This document shows positions 1 to 12,600 of a DNA stretch of 60,000 bases, in pieces; the stretch's first letter is position 1; every line of letters begins with the position of its first letter. The translations under genes were made by a program, and so were the position numbers. The notes under the pieces are model-generated. The model saw only the letters and a list, made by a program, of their open reading frames with translations, was not told the DNA's origin and did no database searches. Source of the stretch: Owenia fusiformis (taxonomy: Eukaryota > Annelida > Polychaeta > Sabellida > Oweniidae); NCBI GenBank assembly GCA_903813345.2, contig CAIIXF020000009.1:28186740-28246739 (forward strand). Direction: 5' to 3'.

Positions 1-280
1 ATACCAACCTTTTAAAAAGCTTGGGTTGTGTGGCCAGGTCATTGGTACACAGAACTGCATTGCTCAACATAAAACGATGTGCTACTGTGCCGAGGTCCAT
101 GGTTGTAGCGAACCCAAATGGGTGACATGCAGATTAATGTGGCGAGCACTCTCAGTAGCACGTGTAATCATTGGTGTGCAATAGCGATGGTGAATTCCAA
201 GATTAATCTCTAGTATAATGATGTGAAGACAGGGAAAGACAGGGTAGTGTATAAACGTGGTGCACAATACACACTTACAC

Positions 281-760
281 CTAGTACTCAGTGATACCAA
301 AGCCCTCTGATGGATCAGGGCGTTCATCTGTGGGTGGCTCTTCAGGTTCCGGAGTCACCGGATTGAGGTCTACGTGTTCGGGTAGTATAGTCACTGGTTC
401 AGTTACAGGTACCTTTGGTTCCGGTTCACTCACAGGTACCGTTGGTTCAAGTTCTTGCACTCTTTCCAGCTCTGGTACTCTTTCTGGGTCTCTTGTTTCT
501 GGCTCTGGGACTGTTATCGGGACTTGTGTTGAATCTTGATCAGTAACAGCAGGTGACATATTGGCGGGTGCCTTCTTCTTATGCCGAGCGTCTGCTGCAT
601 GTACCGCCTGGGCTACTTGACTCTCCTGCTCCAGTGGCTTGTATTTTTCTAAAGTATATTGGCGGTCATTATAAAAGCCTTGGCTTTGATTTGATCCATC
701 CAATTTTGGATTATATATATGGGACGAGGGTATATTTTTGCCGAACACTATAACTCCCAG
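281..760 (-). CDS. Pro/Glu-rich terminal exon, possibly alternative 3' exon of the PDZ gene
   Basis: A minus-strand open frame of about 159 codons ends with a stop at 281. It has no ATG near its start, but a candidate acceptor (ataaagtcag|CTGGGA) lies at 761, so it looks like an exon, not a gene start. It begins VFGKNIPSSHIYNPKLDG, contains YNDRQYTLEKYKPLEQE, and then has VPE/EPE-type repeats. It starts in phase 0, which does not fit directly onto the phase-1 end of PDZ exon 3, so an unseen exon would be needed. It may instead belong to another gene running off the window. Confidence 0.4.
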   Translation of the reverse strand: MGVIVFGKNIPSSHIYNPKLDGSNQSQGFYNDRQYTLEKYKPLEQESQVAQAVHAADARHKKKAPANMSPAVTDQDSTQVPITVPEPETRDPERVPELERVQELEPTVPVSEPEPKVPVTEPVTILPEHVDLNPVTPEPEEPPTDERPDPSEGFGITEY

Positions 761-1160
761 CTGACTTTATTTTTTAACTTTACGAGGATCTCCTTAATAT
801 GATGTACGTTGCACAATGCAATGTCATTACACCTCGAAATCTCACCATGGATTATTTCCAGCACCATCAAATCTTCTCAAAGGTACAACATTATGTTCAC
901 TTGTAACACATTGATTAAATGGCTGTGTTGTTATACCAGAACTACTTTTTATACCACTAAACTCACAACCATTCGGAAATGTACACATTTCACGGAATCA
1001 TTGCTAAACTCACATTCTATATACACCATTGAATCTTTAAAAGGATTATTAAGAATAAATAGCTAAATGTTGAATAGTAAACAAATATGTAAAACAATCA
1101 TGCCCAACAAGACAATAGGTCAAACATTATGTACAACTAAACAATGTAGTATTAAACCTA
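761..1160. other. Non-coding gap between the two minus-strand exons
   Basis: No coding frame is supported. On the minus strand an AATAAA lies near 768-773, next to the acceptor of the 281-760 exon, and could serve as a poly(A) signal for the large exon. Confidence 0.3.
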
Positions 1161-3637
1161 CTAGGAATATAATGATCGTTTAGGAGCAGGTCCCTTTTTA
1201 GAATTGGATGATCCCCCCTTTTCAAACCTGTTCATCATATCTGAAAGTCCACCACCTCCAAACTTTTTGGGAGGAGGTTTTCCCTTGTTTTCAATTTTCT
1301 TTGTTTCTGGTTTAGATTTAGTGTCATTTTCTTTTTTATCCTTAGTGACGTTCTTTTTTTGAACATCCTCTTTATTTTCTTCCTTTTTAGTTTCAGATGC
1401 CGATTTTGGTTCCTCTTTGGGAGGTGCTGGTCCTGACTGTTCTTTAGGAGGTGCTGATTTTGGCTCTTCTTTAGGACGTTCCGATTTTGATTCTTCTTTT
1501 GGAGGAGCGGGTTTAGGCTCTTCCTTAGGTGGTGTCGGTTTTGGTTCTTCTTTTGGAGTTGCGGGTTTGGACTCTTCTTTAGGAGGTTCAGGTTTCGATT
1601 CTTCTTTAGGAGGTTCCGGTTTTGGCTCTTCTTTAGGTTCTGGTTTTGGTTCTTCTTTTGGAGGTGCAGTTTTCGGTTCTTGTTTAGGAGGTTCCGGTTT
1701 TGGTTCTTCTTTTGGAGGTGTGAGTTTCGGTTCTTCTTTAGGAGGTTCCGGTTCTGATTTTTCTTGAGGAGGTGCAGGTTTGGGTTCTTCTTTAGGAGGT
1801 TCCGGTTTTATTTCTTCTTTAGGAGGTTCCGGTTTTGATTCTTCTTTAGGAGGTGCAGGTTTGGGTTCTTCTTTAGGAGGTTCCGGTTTTGATTCTTCTT
1901 TAGGAGGTGCAGGTTTGGGCTCTTCTTTAGGAGGTTCCGGTTTTGGTTCTTCTTTAGGAGATTCCGGTTTTGATTCCTCTTTAGGAGGTGCAGGTTTTGG
2001 CTCTTCTTTAGGAGGTTCCGGTTTCGGTTCTTCTTTAGGAGGTGCGGATTTCGGTTCTTGTTTAGAAGGTTCCTGTTTTGGTTCTTCTTTGGGAAGTGCT
2101 GGTTTGGGCTCTTCTCTAGGAGGTTCCGGTTTTGGCTCTTCTTTGGGGGGTGACGATATAACTTCCTCTTCAGGAGGTGTAGACTTTGGTTCTTGTTTGG
2201 GAGATTCAGGTTTTGGTGCCTCGTTTATAGTTTTCGATTCTGATTCTTCAGGTTTGTTGTCCTCCTTGATTTGACCAGCTTTAAGATTGGTATCTGTAAC
2301 TTTTGGATCTGATTCTTTTCTAATCGGCGGTTTTTGTTTTTCAGGTTCTCTCTCCACTATTTCCTCATCAGCTAATGCCTCTGGAGGTACTTCGGCTCTA
2401 GGGGGGTGCTTTTTATCTGGTAAAACTATTGGTTGGACAACTTCTTCAACTGCTATTTCTACTGGCGCTTCTGAAGGCTTTGATTTAGACACCAATGCCC
2501 CATCTGGAATATCATCTATTTCTAGTGCCTCCGGTGGTACTTCTCGCCTCGGTGGCTGCTTTTTATTTGGTAATGTTGTTGGTTGAATACTAGCTTCGTC
2601 TACAGCTTCAGCCGAAGCTGGAGCTACGGGGACAGGGTCAGCAGTCTTTGGAACAGTTTCGGCTTCAGGGACACGGCCTTTGGGAGGCTGTGCCAGTTCA
2701 ACTGCTGGCTCTTCTGGTTCTCTCTGACGGAAACGTTTTCTTTCCCTCTTTTCTCTCCTTTTCCTCTTTTCTTCTTCACTTGCCCTTTGACGCCTACCTT
2801 CTGCCTCATCATGAACTTCCTTGGGCTCAGGTTTTGATTGTTCCACATTTACAGTTTCTTTAGGAGCTTGTTGTTCTTGCACAGATGCAGCCTGTTGTAC
2901 ATGGAGAGGTTTAACTAGTTGCTTGTATGCATCTTTGGGGTCATGACGCTTCGCAGATGATCCTACTACAACAGTTTCATGTGGCTTTAAAACTACTCTC
3001 ATTGGTCCCCCTTGCTCTGGTAGTGTAGCTTGTTGCTGAGTCGTAGAAGAGCTCACTTGGGCTATAGTTGGACTAACGGGACTAGTAGGGGCTATAACTG
3101 GACTAACGGGGGTAATAACGCTCTTCACTCGTGGGGTAGGTTTGCCACTTTCAGAGAGAACATCTGGTTGGTAGGTCTTAGCGTGAGCTACTTGGGTTTG
3201 GGGCTCAGGAGAAGCGTGATACTGGGGTAGTGGTTGATACTGGGGCTGAGGAGCTGGATGATACTCAGCTTGGGGACTTGGTGGGGAGGCCAGGGGATGT
3301 CCCTGTGCTTGCCTCACTCGGGGGCTACGTGGCTTATAAGATTCATCATGAGCAGCAGCATTGATAGCATCAAGTGTAGGCGACTGAAAAGGCTCTGAAA
3401 TTGCGTCAACCTTAGCATGTGTGTTCTGATAATTAATCAGAGCCAAGGTCGGAGACTGAAATTTTTTCGGAGCAACAAACTGTTGAGAAGTTACTGGTTG
3501 CATTGGTTGGGGACCATCAACACTGTTTGCCAACTGCTTTGCCCTACCAGGTAGAGCGTCCTCTTCAACCTGTGTGTAATGCTTCGGCTGAGCCTCCTCA
3601 AAGTCTCCCATAATCCACTTCTGACGATCAAGCAGGG
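1161..3637 (-). CDS. PDZ gene exon 4: giant Pro/Lys/Glu repeat exon and C-terminus
   Basis: The open frame begins at acceptor gttttcag|CCCTGC (3637). With the leftover G of exon 3 it reads ALLDRQKWIMGDFEE. It encodes 825 residues. A motif FQSPTL(x)AIN-like occurs twice near the start. A mixed Pro/Gln/Ser region follows, then a basic Glu/Arg stretch (about genomic 2700-2800), then about 30 tandem nine-residue PPKEEPKP(A/E) units (about 2240-1395). The end is a Lys-rich tail with KKFGGGGLSDMMNRFEKGG, stopping after KRSLYS. The composition is PEVK-like (Pro, Glu, Lys) but without many Val. The Gly/Ser-rich frames on the opposite strand are shadows of this repeat. Confidence 0.8.
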
Positions 3638-6600
3638 CTGAAAACGAAACTCTGGTGAGAACTACTTCATTCCCAAGAATTGAACACATGACGATCCATA
3701 CACAACAGCAGTGCAAGTTATAGTATTGACGGGATATAACCAAAAATTGAATTTTAGAGGGAATTAGGATGTCAATGTTGAATTTAAAAAATTAAATGGC
3801 AATAAAGAATAAAGTGCGTAAAATACCGGAAGCGATAATTTCAATGTTACCCTTGCAATCCTAATTTGATTATCTGAAGATAAAAAGATGAGATTTTCAT
3901 AACATCTACAGAAATCGATCAGTGCAAAACTACTACAAGTTATTCCTGTCTGACCTAGCTCATGACTGAAATAGAAAAGGATGGGTGAGATGTCGGTAAT
4001 ATGATTTATTTTGTTCTCCTGGCTACAGATATATGTAAGGGTTCAACATAGTTGAAGGAAATGTGATCCCTTGGTTTGTGACAATGCCATTTTTACAACA
4101 TATCCAGTCAACCAGAACCAAACATCAAATATATAACAGAAGATACTAATGGTACACAATGTAGATTCTCCATGACCTTTCTTGAATATGGTTTAGTACC
4201 TTACCAAGTTAAGACTTCATCGTCTAATCTAGGTGTAGGTATTTATGCAGATCAAAGCATCAGAATCCAGACTGAAAACACGCCAGCCTGTTTTGTTTAA
4301 CAGGTGGGTTACTGCCATAGAAAATATTACCATCTTGGCTATATATCTCTTGAATACCTTAACGTTATCATAAGAAAGATCCAATTCTGGTTTTGAGCAA
4401 AACATCGTAAACCACAAAAACATAACCATTGCCCCATTACACACAGTAACATTGAGCGGCCCTTTTGAAAATGAGTTGTCTTACTCCAGCTTAATCTTAT
4501 CATATTTTAAATTTGACGATGCCTAGAGTTATGAGTTTAGCAAAGGGGCGAGGCAAATTGATGAAATACTACATATATTGTCCTGTCAGAATAATAATGT
4601 CACAAGTGCCATTCTTGAAAAGATTGAGAATTTCACAGATTTCCCCTGTTTAAATCATCATCTTTCTTCCTGTGATATTCCCTTACTCTATCTCTTCTCA
4701 ATAGCCTGCTTTTCAGTTTCCAATTGTCCAAAAAATTTCCAAAATCCAATTCAACTTTCTCCTATGCGCCATCTTAACCAATCAAATTGTTTGAATTACA
4801 TCTTGGGACTAGGAATTATTATAATTTTAAACTGAGATTTGACTTTATTTTTGTAAAAATGAATAGAGAAATTTGTGTTCATTGAAAATACCTAGTGAAA
4901 TGGACACACCTCATCTTTAATCTTTCGATGTTGTGGAAAACTGAAAATTGAATTGTCATATCTCCATTTTTAATATGCTCAAAAACGGATTTAAAAAAAA
5001 CTTAAAATATATGATTTTGTTGTGTATTTACACATTTTTTGACAAAAAAAATTTAAAATGACACACATGACAGATAGATACTACTGTAATTATAGATGTC
5101 TTAACTTTGAAAAAATGACTTCTCAGTTTCACAAAAATGTGAGTTGGGACATTAATTATTCTGATGGGACGTTATCGATGCATTGCATAATACGCAATTG
5201 CATTATTGCTTCAACTTCTTCAATTCATATCATATACATACTCGTATATATATTATATACTCTACTTGTTAAGTCTGGTTTCTATTTTAATTTTAATGCA
5301 TATGGACCATGTGTTTCTATATTTCAATTTCTAGATATCGTGGTATAGTACCATTGAAATAAGAAGATCGTCTCTTGATTTAATACATTATTCGCTCTGC
5401 AAATATAATGGAACACTGTTACATAATGATGATGTTTCATATAGTAAAGCTAAGACAAGAATGGCGGTTATGATTTGGTCTCAAATTGTGTTTTCCCAAA
5501 TGTCAGAATACTTAAATTCAACATCTTGGCATTTTTATATTATGTACATGGTGAGCCAAAAACGTCCACAGATTTTATCTTCCCTCTGACTTTTTAAAAA
5601 AGGCATGCATTTTAAAAATATTTTCCCTGGATATCCAACATTCAACGATACTGTTCTTGCAAAAATTTCAAAAATACGGCCTTCGGTGTATTTCAACGGG
5701 AACTGTTAACTAGGGGTATAAATGCAAATTCCCAGTCACACGGAAATACTTGATGTTGCAATCTTCATGTGATTTTAACTTCAAAGGAACACAGGTGCAA
5801 TGCTATTACCATATTGTAATTTATGTTTTAGTTAAGTTGGAATACTGGGAATGTAATAAATGCAACAAATAAAATGTAAAGAAACAAAACTAGTCAGCAA
5901 GGATCTACGAGAATGAATGAAACAGATGTTCCTTTTATGATAAGAAAGATATGACAAAATCTAAAAGATCATTCAAGATACGAGTCTTATGAGATCTTTG
6001 CTAAATATCTGACTAGACGCTATTCGATGGCCTATCATGGGTAGATTAACGTTAATCTAACACTCAAATTTTAAACATCAGTAAAAGCACTGTCCAATCG
6101 TTCAAATAAATATTATTATATTGGCTCACCCTGTATAATTTTTTTTATCCTAAGTTGGAATTTCTATCATAAAGTGACAATAAAAAGGCTATATCTTCAG
6201 AGGAATAGACAAGGTAAAGTTTAGTCTGACATTTCTGATACCACATATCTCTATTACCAGGAAAGAATCCAAACAGTTTACGTAATATATCTCGGGGGTT
6301 CTCAGCTTGTTATGAATATTTAAGTCTTCATTTGGGCGTATTACTGCTGCAATCGACTTGAATGGATCAGATTTCAATGCATCAGATATTTGCCATCATC
6401 ATAACCATGGCAATGTCTACGTGCATTTCCTCTTTATATATTTGTCGATGCTTGTCAAGCAATTGATTGACATTGATGATTCAGATTAAGAGGCTTGTTG
6501 GACAAGTGGGGCTAAATATAATATGCCAGATATAGTATAAGCATATGCCTTAAAACAACATATATATATATACATTTGCATTGCTGTTCGTATGTACTCA

Positions 6601-9600
6601 TGTATCAATTCTTGCAAAAGAAAATATACCCACAAACATTTCAAGTTTTTATAGCAGTGGGAAAATAAGATGTTAAATTGGTAACAATAATACGTAAGAA
6701 AATTGAAATATGATGTCAATTGGTAACATTGATACGTGAGAGAATTGGACAATTAGATGATATTGGCATTATACAAAAGGGATACATTAAAGGGGGATTG
6801 TAGAGTAAGAACATTTGGTGGGATATATTGATATTAAGACATATGGACAAAAATTTATTCAAGCTATTATTAATTTTAAATAAATAAAAATTTGTCTATA
6901 TAATATATAAATAATATATTATAACGTGTATACTTACACTAGTGTATAGTGAATGAAATAAAGCGGCAATACATCAAATCCATGCAGGTTAGGGTAGGAA
7001 TTAAACATTGGAAATGTATGGTAAATGTCTGAAATGTTTAGAAGAGATTGATCGAACACATGGAATTTGTTTGGCCTGTATTATTTATTTACATACAGGT
7101 ATGCAAACATATAAATAAATATATATAGTACTATATATATTGACGAACATCATCTAGGAATTAGGAATGTACTTATTATTGAAATAAGCATATTACTTAA
7201 TGTTAAAAATACAATCTCTCGTTGCAAAGTATGGTTTACGACAGAACAGAACTAGTCCTATACAGGGAAAAGTGAAAAGAGCATGTAAAAGGATCAAGTT
7301 AAACTAAAGTTGTTACAGTATAGAAATTCTTGTCAGATGGTAGATGAATGTTATTTTGGAGCAATGTTTTATCAGTGAGAGCCTCTATATGCAGACAAAT
7401 TTGGCATATATATATATTTAGTAAAGGAACCGAACAAGTGTATAACAGAATTTCTGATGAGATGTTTTCAAGGGAAATATGATGTACATCAATACATATC
7501 TATATGTTTGCAATCTGTTTGAAAAGCTAATTTCTTTATGGATTTGTAGGTAGATGTTTTCTTGTGAGTGATGAATTGAGTAAGGTATTGGCCCTTTTCC
7601 TGATATCTCATTGAGTATTTCTTCATATGAAGTGGAAGTGTTCCCTGGTAAATGCAAAACATTCATTCCTCGTAACAGCTAGAATAAGGTACAGATAAGC
7701 ATGATTTCAACTGCATTGCAAACGTTATCACCAACTATTTTTGGAGCATAGATGCCTTGTATGTAGTACACGCACCAAGGTGAAACCACAGTGTGGTCTA
7801 CCCTTGATATATTGATAAGGTCTCTTACTAACTTACAGCATAATACCGTGTCTGAAATATGCAAAAACAGTTTCTGGTTCAAGTTAAATATAATACCAAT
7901 GTAAGGTACTGCGATGATACTAGTATAGTATGTGGCCATGAGATAAATGATTCTCATTCATAATACAGCTAGATCAAGTGCTTGTTGGATTCGAACGATG
8001 TGTATTCAATTAATCTTATCCAATGGTACAAGCTTTGCTGGCTTCTTGAAAATGAATCTGATCTGCTTGAAAACAATATAATGGACAAAAAATTGTATGT
8101 ACACAGCTATGTGTAGAAAGAGCAATGTTTCAGTATAGTAGAACATGCGCCAAGATCAGGTAACCTGTACGCCGATATTTAACATGTTCAAAATGTTTCA
8201 GAAATCTCACGTTCGAAACTGGTTCAATTTATGTTTGTCAAAAATACGGCCATTAGACAACCTATAACTCAAAATAAAACACCAATGAGACACCCTTAGC
8301 AAACGAAAACATCACTTGCAACAAGGCGTTTGGTGTTTTACTGCAAACTCTGTAATAGCTAAAGGAATGCGGTATACATTTGCATAGATATAAGAACATC
8401 TCAGTTTATGTGTATATGATGTACGGCTAAAATATTTATAGTGATGCTTCTTATATCATCATAGATTTTAGCCATTAGGCAACTTGCCATGTGATAAGAT
8501 GCTTTAATACTTAATTCCAAGATATTTAGCCTTTGATAACTCAGCAAAATGGAATTGTTGTAGTTTTTTCATAAGGATAACCGGATAGAGATACGGATAA
8601 CACTTTTTTAAACTGTTAGAAAAAAGATTGGTGTTTGATATGTTTGAAATGTGAAACTGTGATGTTTATTGCTTTCGCATTAACAGTAATTTTGGTAAGC
8701 TTACTTGACTGTGGATAAGGACTGTGAATAAGGTATCAAACAAAGTATATGGTATTCCGATAATATGTCATTGGTTTAAAAAAGAAAATGTATGTGTATA
8801 TGTATGTAAGCACAAATGCCTTGGCAAAATATACAAAAATCATTACTAAAAATATAAAAACTAGATATAGAAAAGGAAACATTAGGAAGTGTAACGAACA
8901 GTCAAAAATGAACAAAACCCAATATCCAAAAACGTGTCTAACGTTATGATGTAAGATTGTTATTATTGATTGAGGCCTCTCCCATCATCCTGGGATACAT
9001 TTTATATAACCATAACAATATATATATAGTGAAGAATAAAAGATCAATAATCTGAAATCAGATAGTTAATATAAACCTCATATAGAACAGTGTTAAAACT
9101 TCCGATAGCAAAGCCATTTATAGAAATATAGATTATATCATTATTTACATCCAACCCGAAATAGTATGTTCAATTTACAACAACCAGTTCTAGGGAGTAT
9201 CACAGAAAATACAATAACGATTAAGATAAATTGCAGTTGTACCAAATCTTTCATGGTTAATAGTAGATAAGCCATGGGTGTTAGAGTCTAGGTTATAAGA
9301 AGATGAAGCTCTTTTTAAGGTGGTAAAATAAAATTTATTGAAAGATACCAGTAAATGTTATGTAGATGATTTGGAAATAATATGAACCCCCCATATCAAC
9401 TATTGTTTGAGTGTGTGGAAATAAAATATCATATTTTTACATTTTGATTTGTTTGTTTAGTGATTTGTTTGCTTTGATTTATTCATGTTTGTTTGTTTGT
9501 TTAGTGGCTCGTTTTTCATCATGGAAATAGTTGGGTCAAGGACGGGATGACATAAAACTTACAAGTAAAGCCAACTACATGTTATTAACATTTATTTTAA

Positions 9601-12600
9601 CACTTTAGTATAAACAGTAAAACAAATCATACAAATATAAAATCAATTATTAGTACATTTGCAACAACAACAGCGTCTCAGACATGCAATTCGACATAAA
9701 ATGTTTGCATTCATTTAATGGTGTACCCTTGGTAAAGATATTTGTGTAAATACATTTGAGAAATGTGTTACGTTCAAAATTAGAAAAATACATCTTCAAG
9801 TGATATACAAGTGATAGACAAGTACATGTAGTAAAACAATAAATGAACAATATGTCTAAGACTGATTTCGATCAGCTGTATGGTGTTGAAATAAGATTAA
9901 AGCACCAGAACTGATTAGGAGTTGAGATTTATTGAAAGCATGCAAAATATTTATCTTAATATGCACGGGTCAACGCTACAGGGTGACTCAAAACGTCAAT
10001 ATTTTAATATATTACTATATAGCTACAGTTTTAATAATTTATGGAATTTGAATATATCTCATATGAGATACAGGAGTAAATTTCTATTTTTTCTGCAAAA
10101 TTATTTACACATTTGTAAACGTTTTTGATTGAGGTAGGTTAGTAAAAGGACCAAAATGTAAATTTCTAGTGGCAGAAATATATAATCTAATATATTTCTA
10201 AAATTCATGGCTGTTTAAATCACGATAGTAATATTAAGAATTTGGGCGTTTTGTTCCACCCTGTATTTTCATGAATCTCATGGGATATTTTGAAAAATAT
10301 CATGAAACTAAATTATATTTAGATCCGCTTGGTTGGTTGGTGACGGGGACATGCAAATGCCAATATAACACAGCTAATGATGTGTTTTACGAAAAAGCAG
10401 ATGCTATGATTGAACATACAGATGCAAAAGGTTGTGAAAAACATGAGATTCATAAAGGTGAGTATGATGTTAGACACATAGCACTCAGTACCTGGGTCGG
10501 GTTGGATCATCTCTGAAATGTGGATAAGCAATAGATAATATGATGTTAGTGTACAGAAGCACTTTATTTGATGCATTTTGGAAATACAAACATGATATTG
10601 AGGTACAATGTGCAACCTGGCACATTTGTATAAAATGTCAATATCTCAATATAGAAACCCATGATAAGTTCGGGGAAAGTATTATGTGTTTTACGTTTCT
10701 ATATTCAACATATTGGGGGAGATTAAGCAACACGTTTTAAGAGGACTTATACGTGAAAGAATGACTCTTATGGATTGCTGTCTCTCTCTCTCTCAATCGT
10801 TTTTCCAGGGACCTTGTTACAACTATATTCCTTTTAGCTTTATACCATGTTTATAGACAATTTGGCAAGTTATTACTACAAAGGTGATAATGAATTCGTT
10901 CCGGATGTCCATAGTTTTACACTATAAGTTATTGAATGATTTGAAGTGCAATACAGGATATATTCTGCTCGAGAATTCCGTATTGGAACGAGACGAAGTC
11001 GAGTGCCAATACAGAATATCGAGACAGAATATATCCCGTATTGCACTTCAAATCATTCAATAACGTTTTTATCGTGTGATCCTCTGTATTGGTACTGAGT
11101 TTGTCCCCTCCGTACCAATATTTTCTGTATTGCGACGGAGATGATCAATGGGGACAATCTCAGTAGCAATACAGATTGGTACAGCACAAAAACTGACCAA
11201 TCAGAGGGCTTCATTTTACAGATCATACGATAAGTTCACGTACAGTTATAGTTCTTTTGGAAACATGTAGCTCAACAACATATACGATGTATGAAACTTC
11301 CTCTGACTTTTTTTTCCTCAATGTCATTGATCGTAAAACGCACGTATCCATGGGATCCAGGAAGCCCTACATTTCTGGTAAAATGCACGGATCCATGGGA
11401 TCCAGGTGGCCTCTTATTGCTGGTAAAACGCACGGATCCGTGGGTTCCAGATAGCCTTACATTGCTGTTGAAACGCACGGATCCGTGGATTCCAGATAGT
11501 CTTATATTGCTGCTTTTCGACAAGAGGGACGTTTGATTCTGACATGAAGTGTTTATCCTTTTGCTGATATCGGGTATGAACTCGAGAAGTACTTCTACTG
11601 CAGTCCGACAGGTAATGGTTATTTGTGTCTGATCAACACTTGGTAAAAGAAGCAGAAAACCTTCGTCTTGCAGTTCGTTTCTGATCGTATAGTAAATATA
11701 AGAGTATAAGTCCATGTTTCAATGAATACGGAGCCATGCGTTTCACTAGCAATGAGATTTCGGTCAATGAACAAACTTGGTCAGATGGGAACTTTTTTTC
11801 TTAATAATCGTTTCGTTCTGCATAGACGCAGTGTTTGATTGATATAATGGTTTAACTGAATCATGTTAAAGATTCTAAACCTCAACTATGAAATAATATA
11901 AACCAGATATTTGCTAACTGATAATAGTATTATTAACTTTATATTGAAATAAATTAGTTACATCAACACGAATTTATGTTATGTTCCGTCCAATAAGCAA
12001 CTGAGATTAAGGGAAGAGATGCAAAAACCACCGCCATGCGTTGCTAAAGAGATATTGACATTTCTCCAAACTTCCCAAATCCATGAATAGTCTATATTAC
12101 ATGGGAATTCAGCATCTGAGGAATTATAAGGTTTGCAGTGTATGTATTGTATGTATGTAAACTACATGCACGATGTGCATGAACATTTACTTCAAATAAT
12201 AAAACTAGTGTAAGTCACAGCTAGCTAGAAAAAATATTTAAAAATAATATATTGCACTACTTATAACTTAACAATATTTAAAGCAATATGACAGACAATA
12301 TGACAAAATCCGATGTAATTTATTTTATGAAGAAAAATGGATAACATAGATGCATGTAGAAGGAGAGGCAGGGGAGGTTGGTCAGATAGATACATACATA
12401 CGGTGTGGGATGGGAGGCTGGGTATAAAGGTTGGGAGGGGGTATAAGTGCAAAGTGGAAGAGCACGTGGTACCCCCTCCCTTTTCACTTGAAATGTTTTC
12501 ACCAGACGTTTCAAAACCAAGCTAACTAATAAAACTTCTAACCCATTTTAATTCATGATAAATATCACAAGTTTATTGTAACTTTTATCTGAAGTAGATA

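Noticed and set aside
291-539. Plus-strand Ser/Gly-rich ORF
   Set aside because: Antisense shadow of the minus-strand Pro/Glu-rich exon.
1417-2586. Long plus-strand Gly/Ser/Leu-rich frames (GSSLGGSGF repeats)
   Set aside because: They are the antisense reading of the 27-bp Pro-Lys-Glu coding repeat; no start context or splice logic, and the minus strand has the phase-matched exon.
10271-10740. ORFs of 66-98 codons on both strands
   Set aside because: No domain, no splice context; sequence begins just beyond a MITE and is AT-rich.
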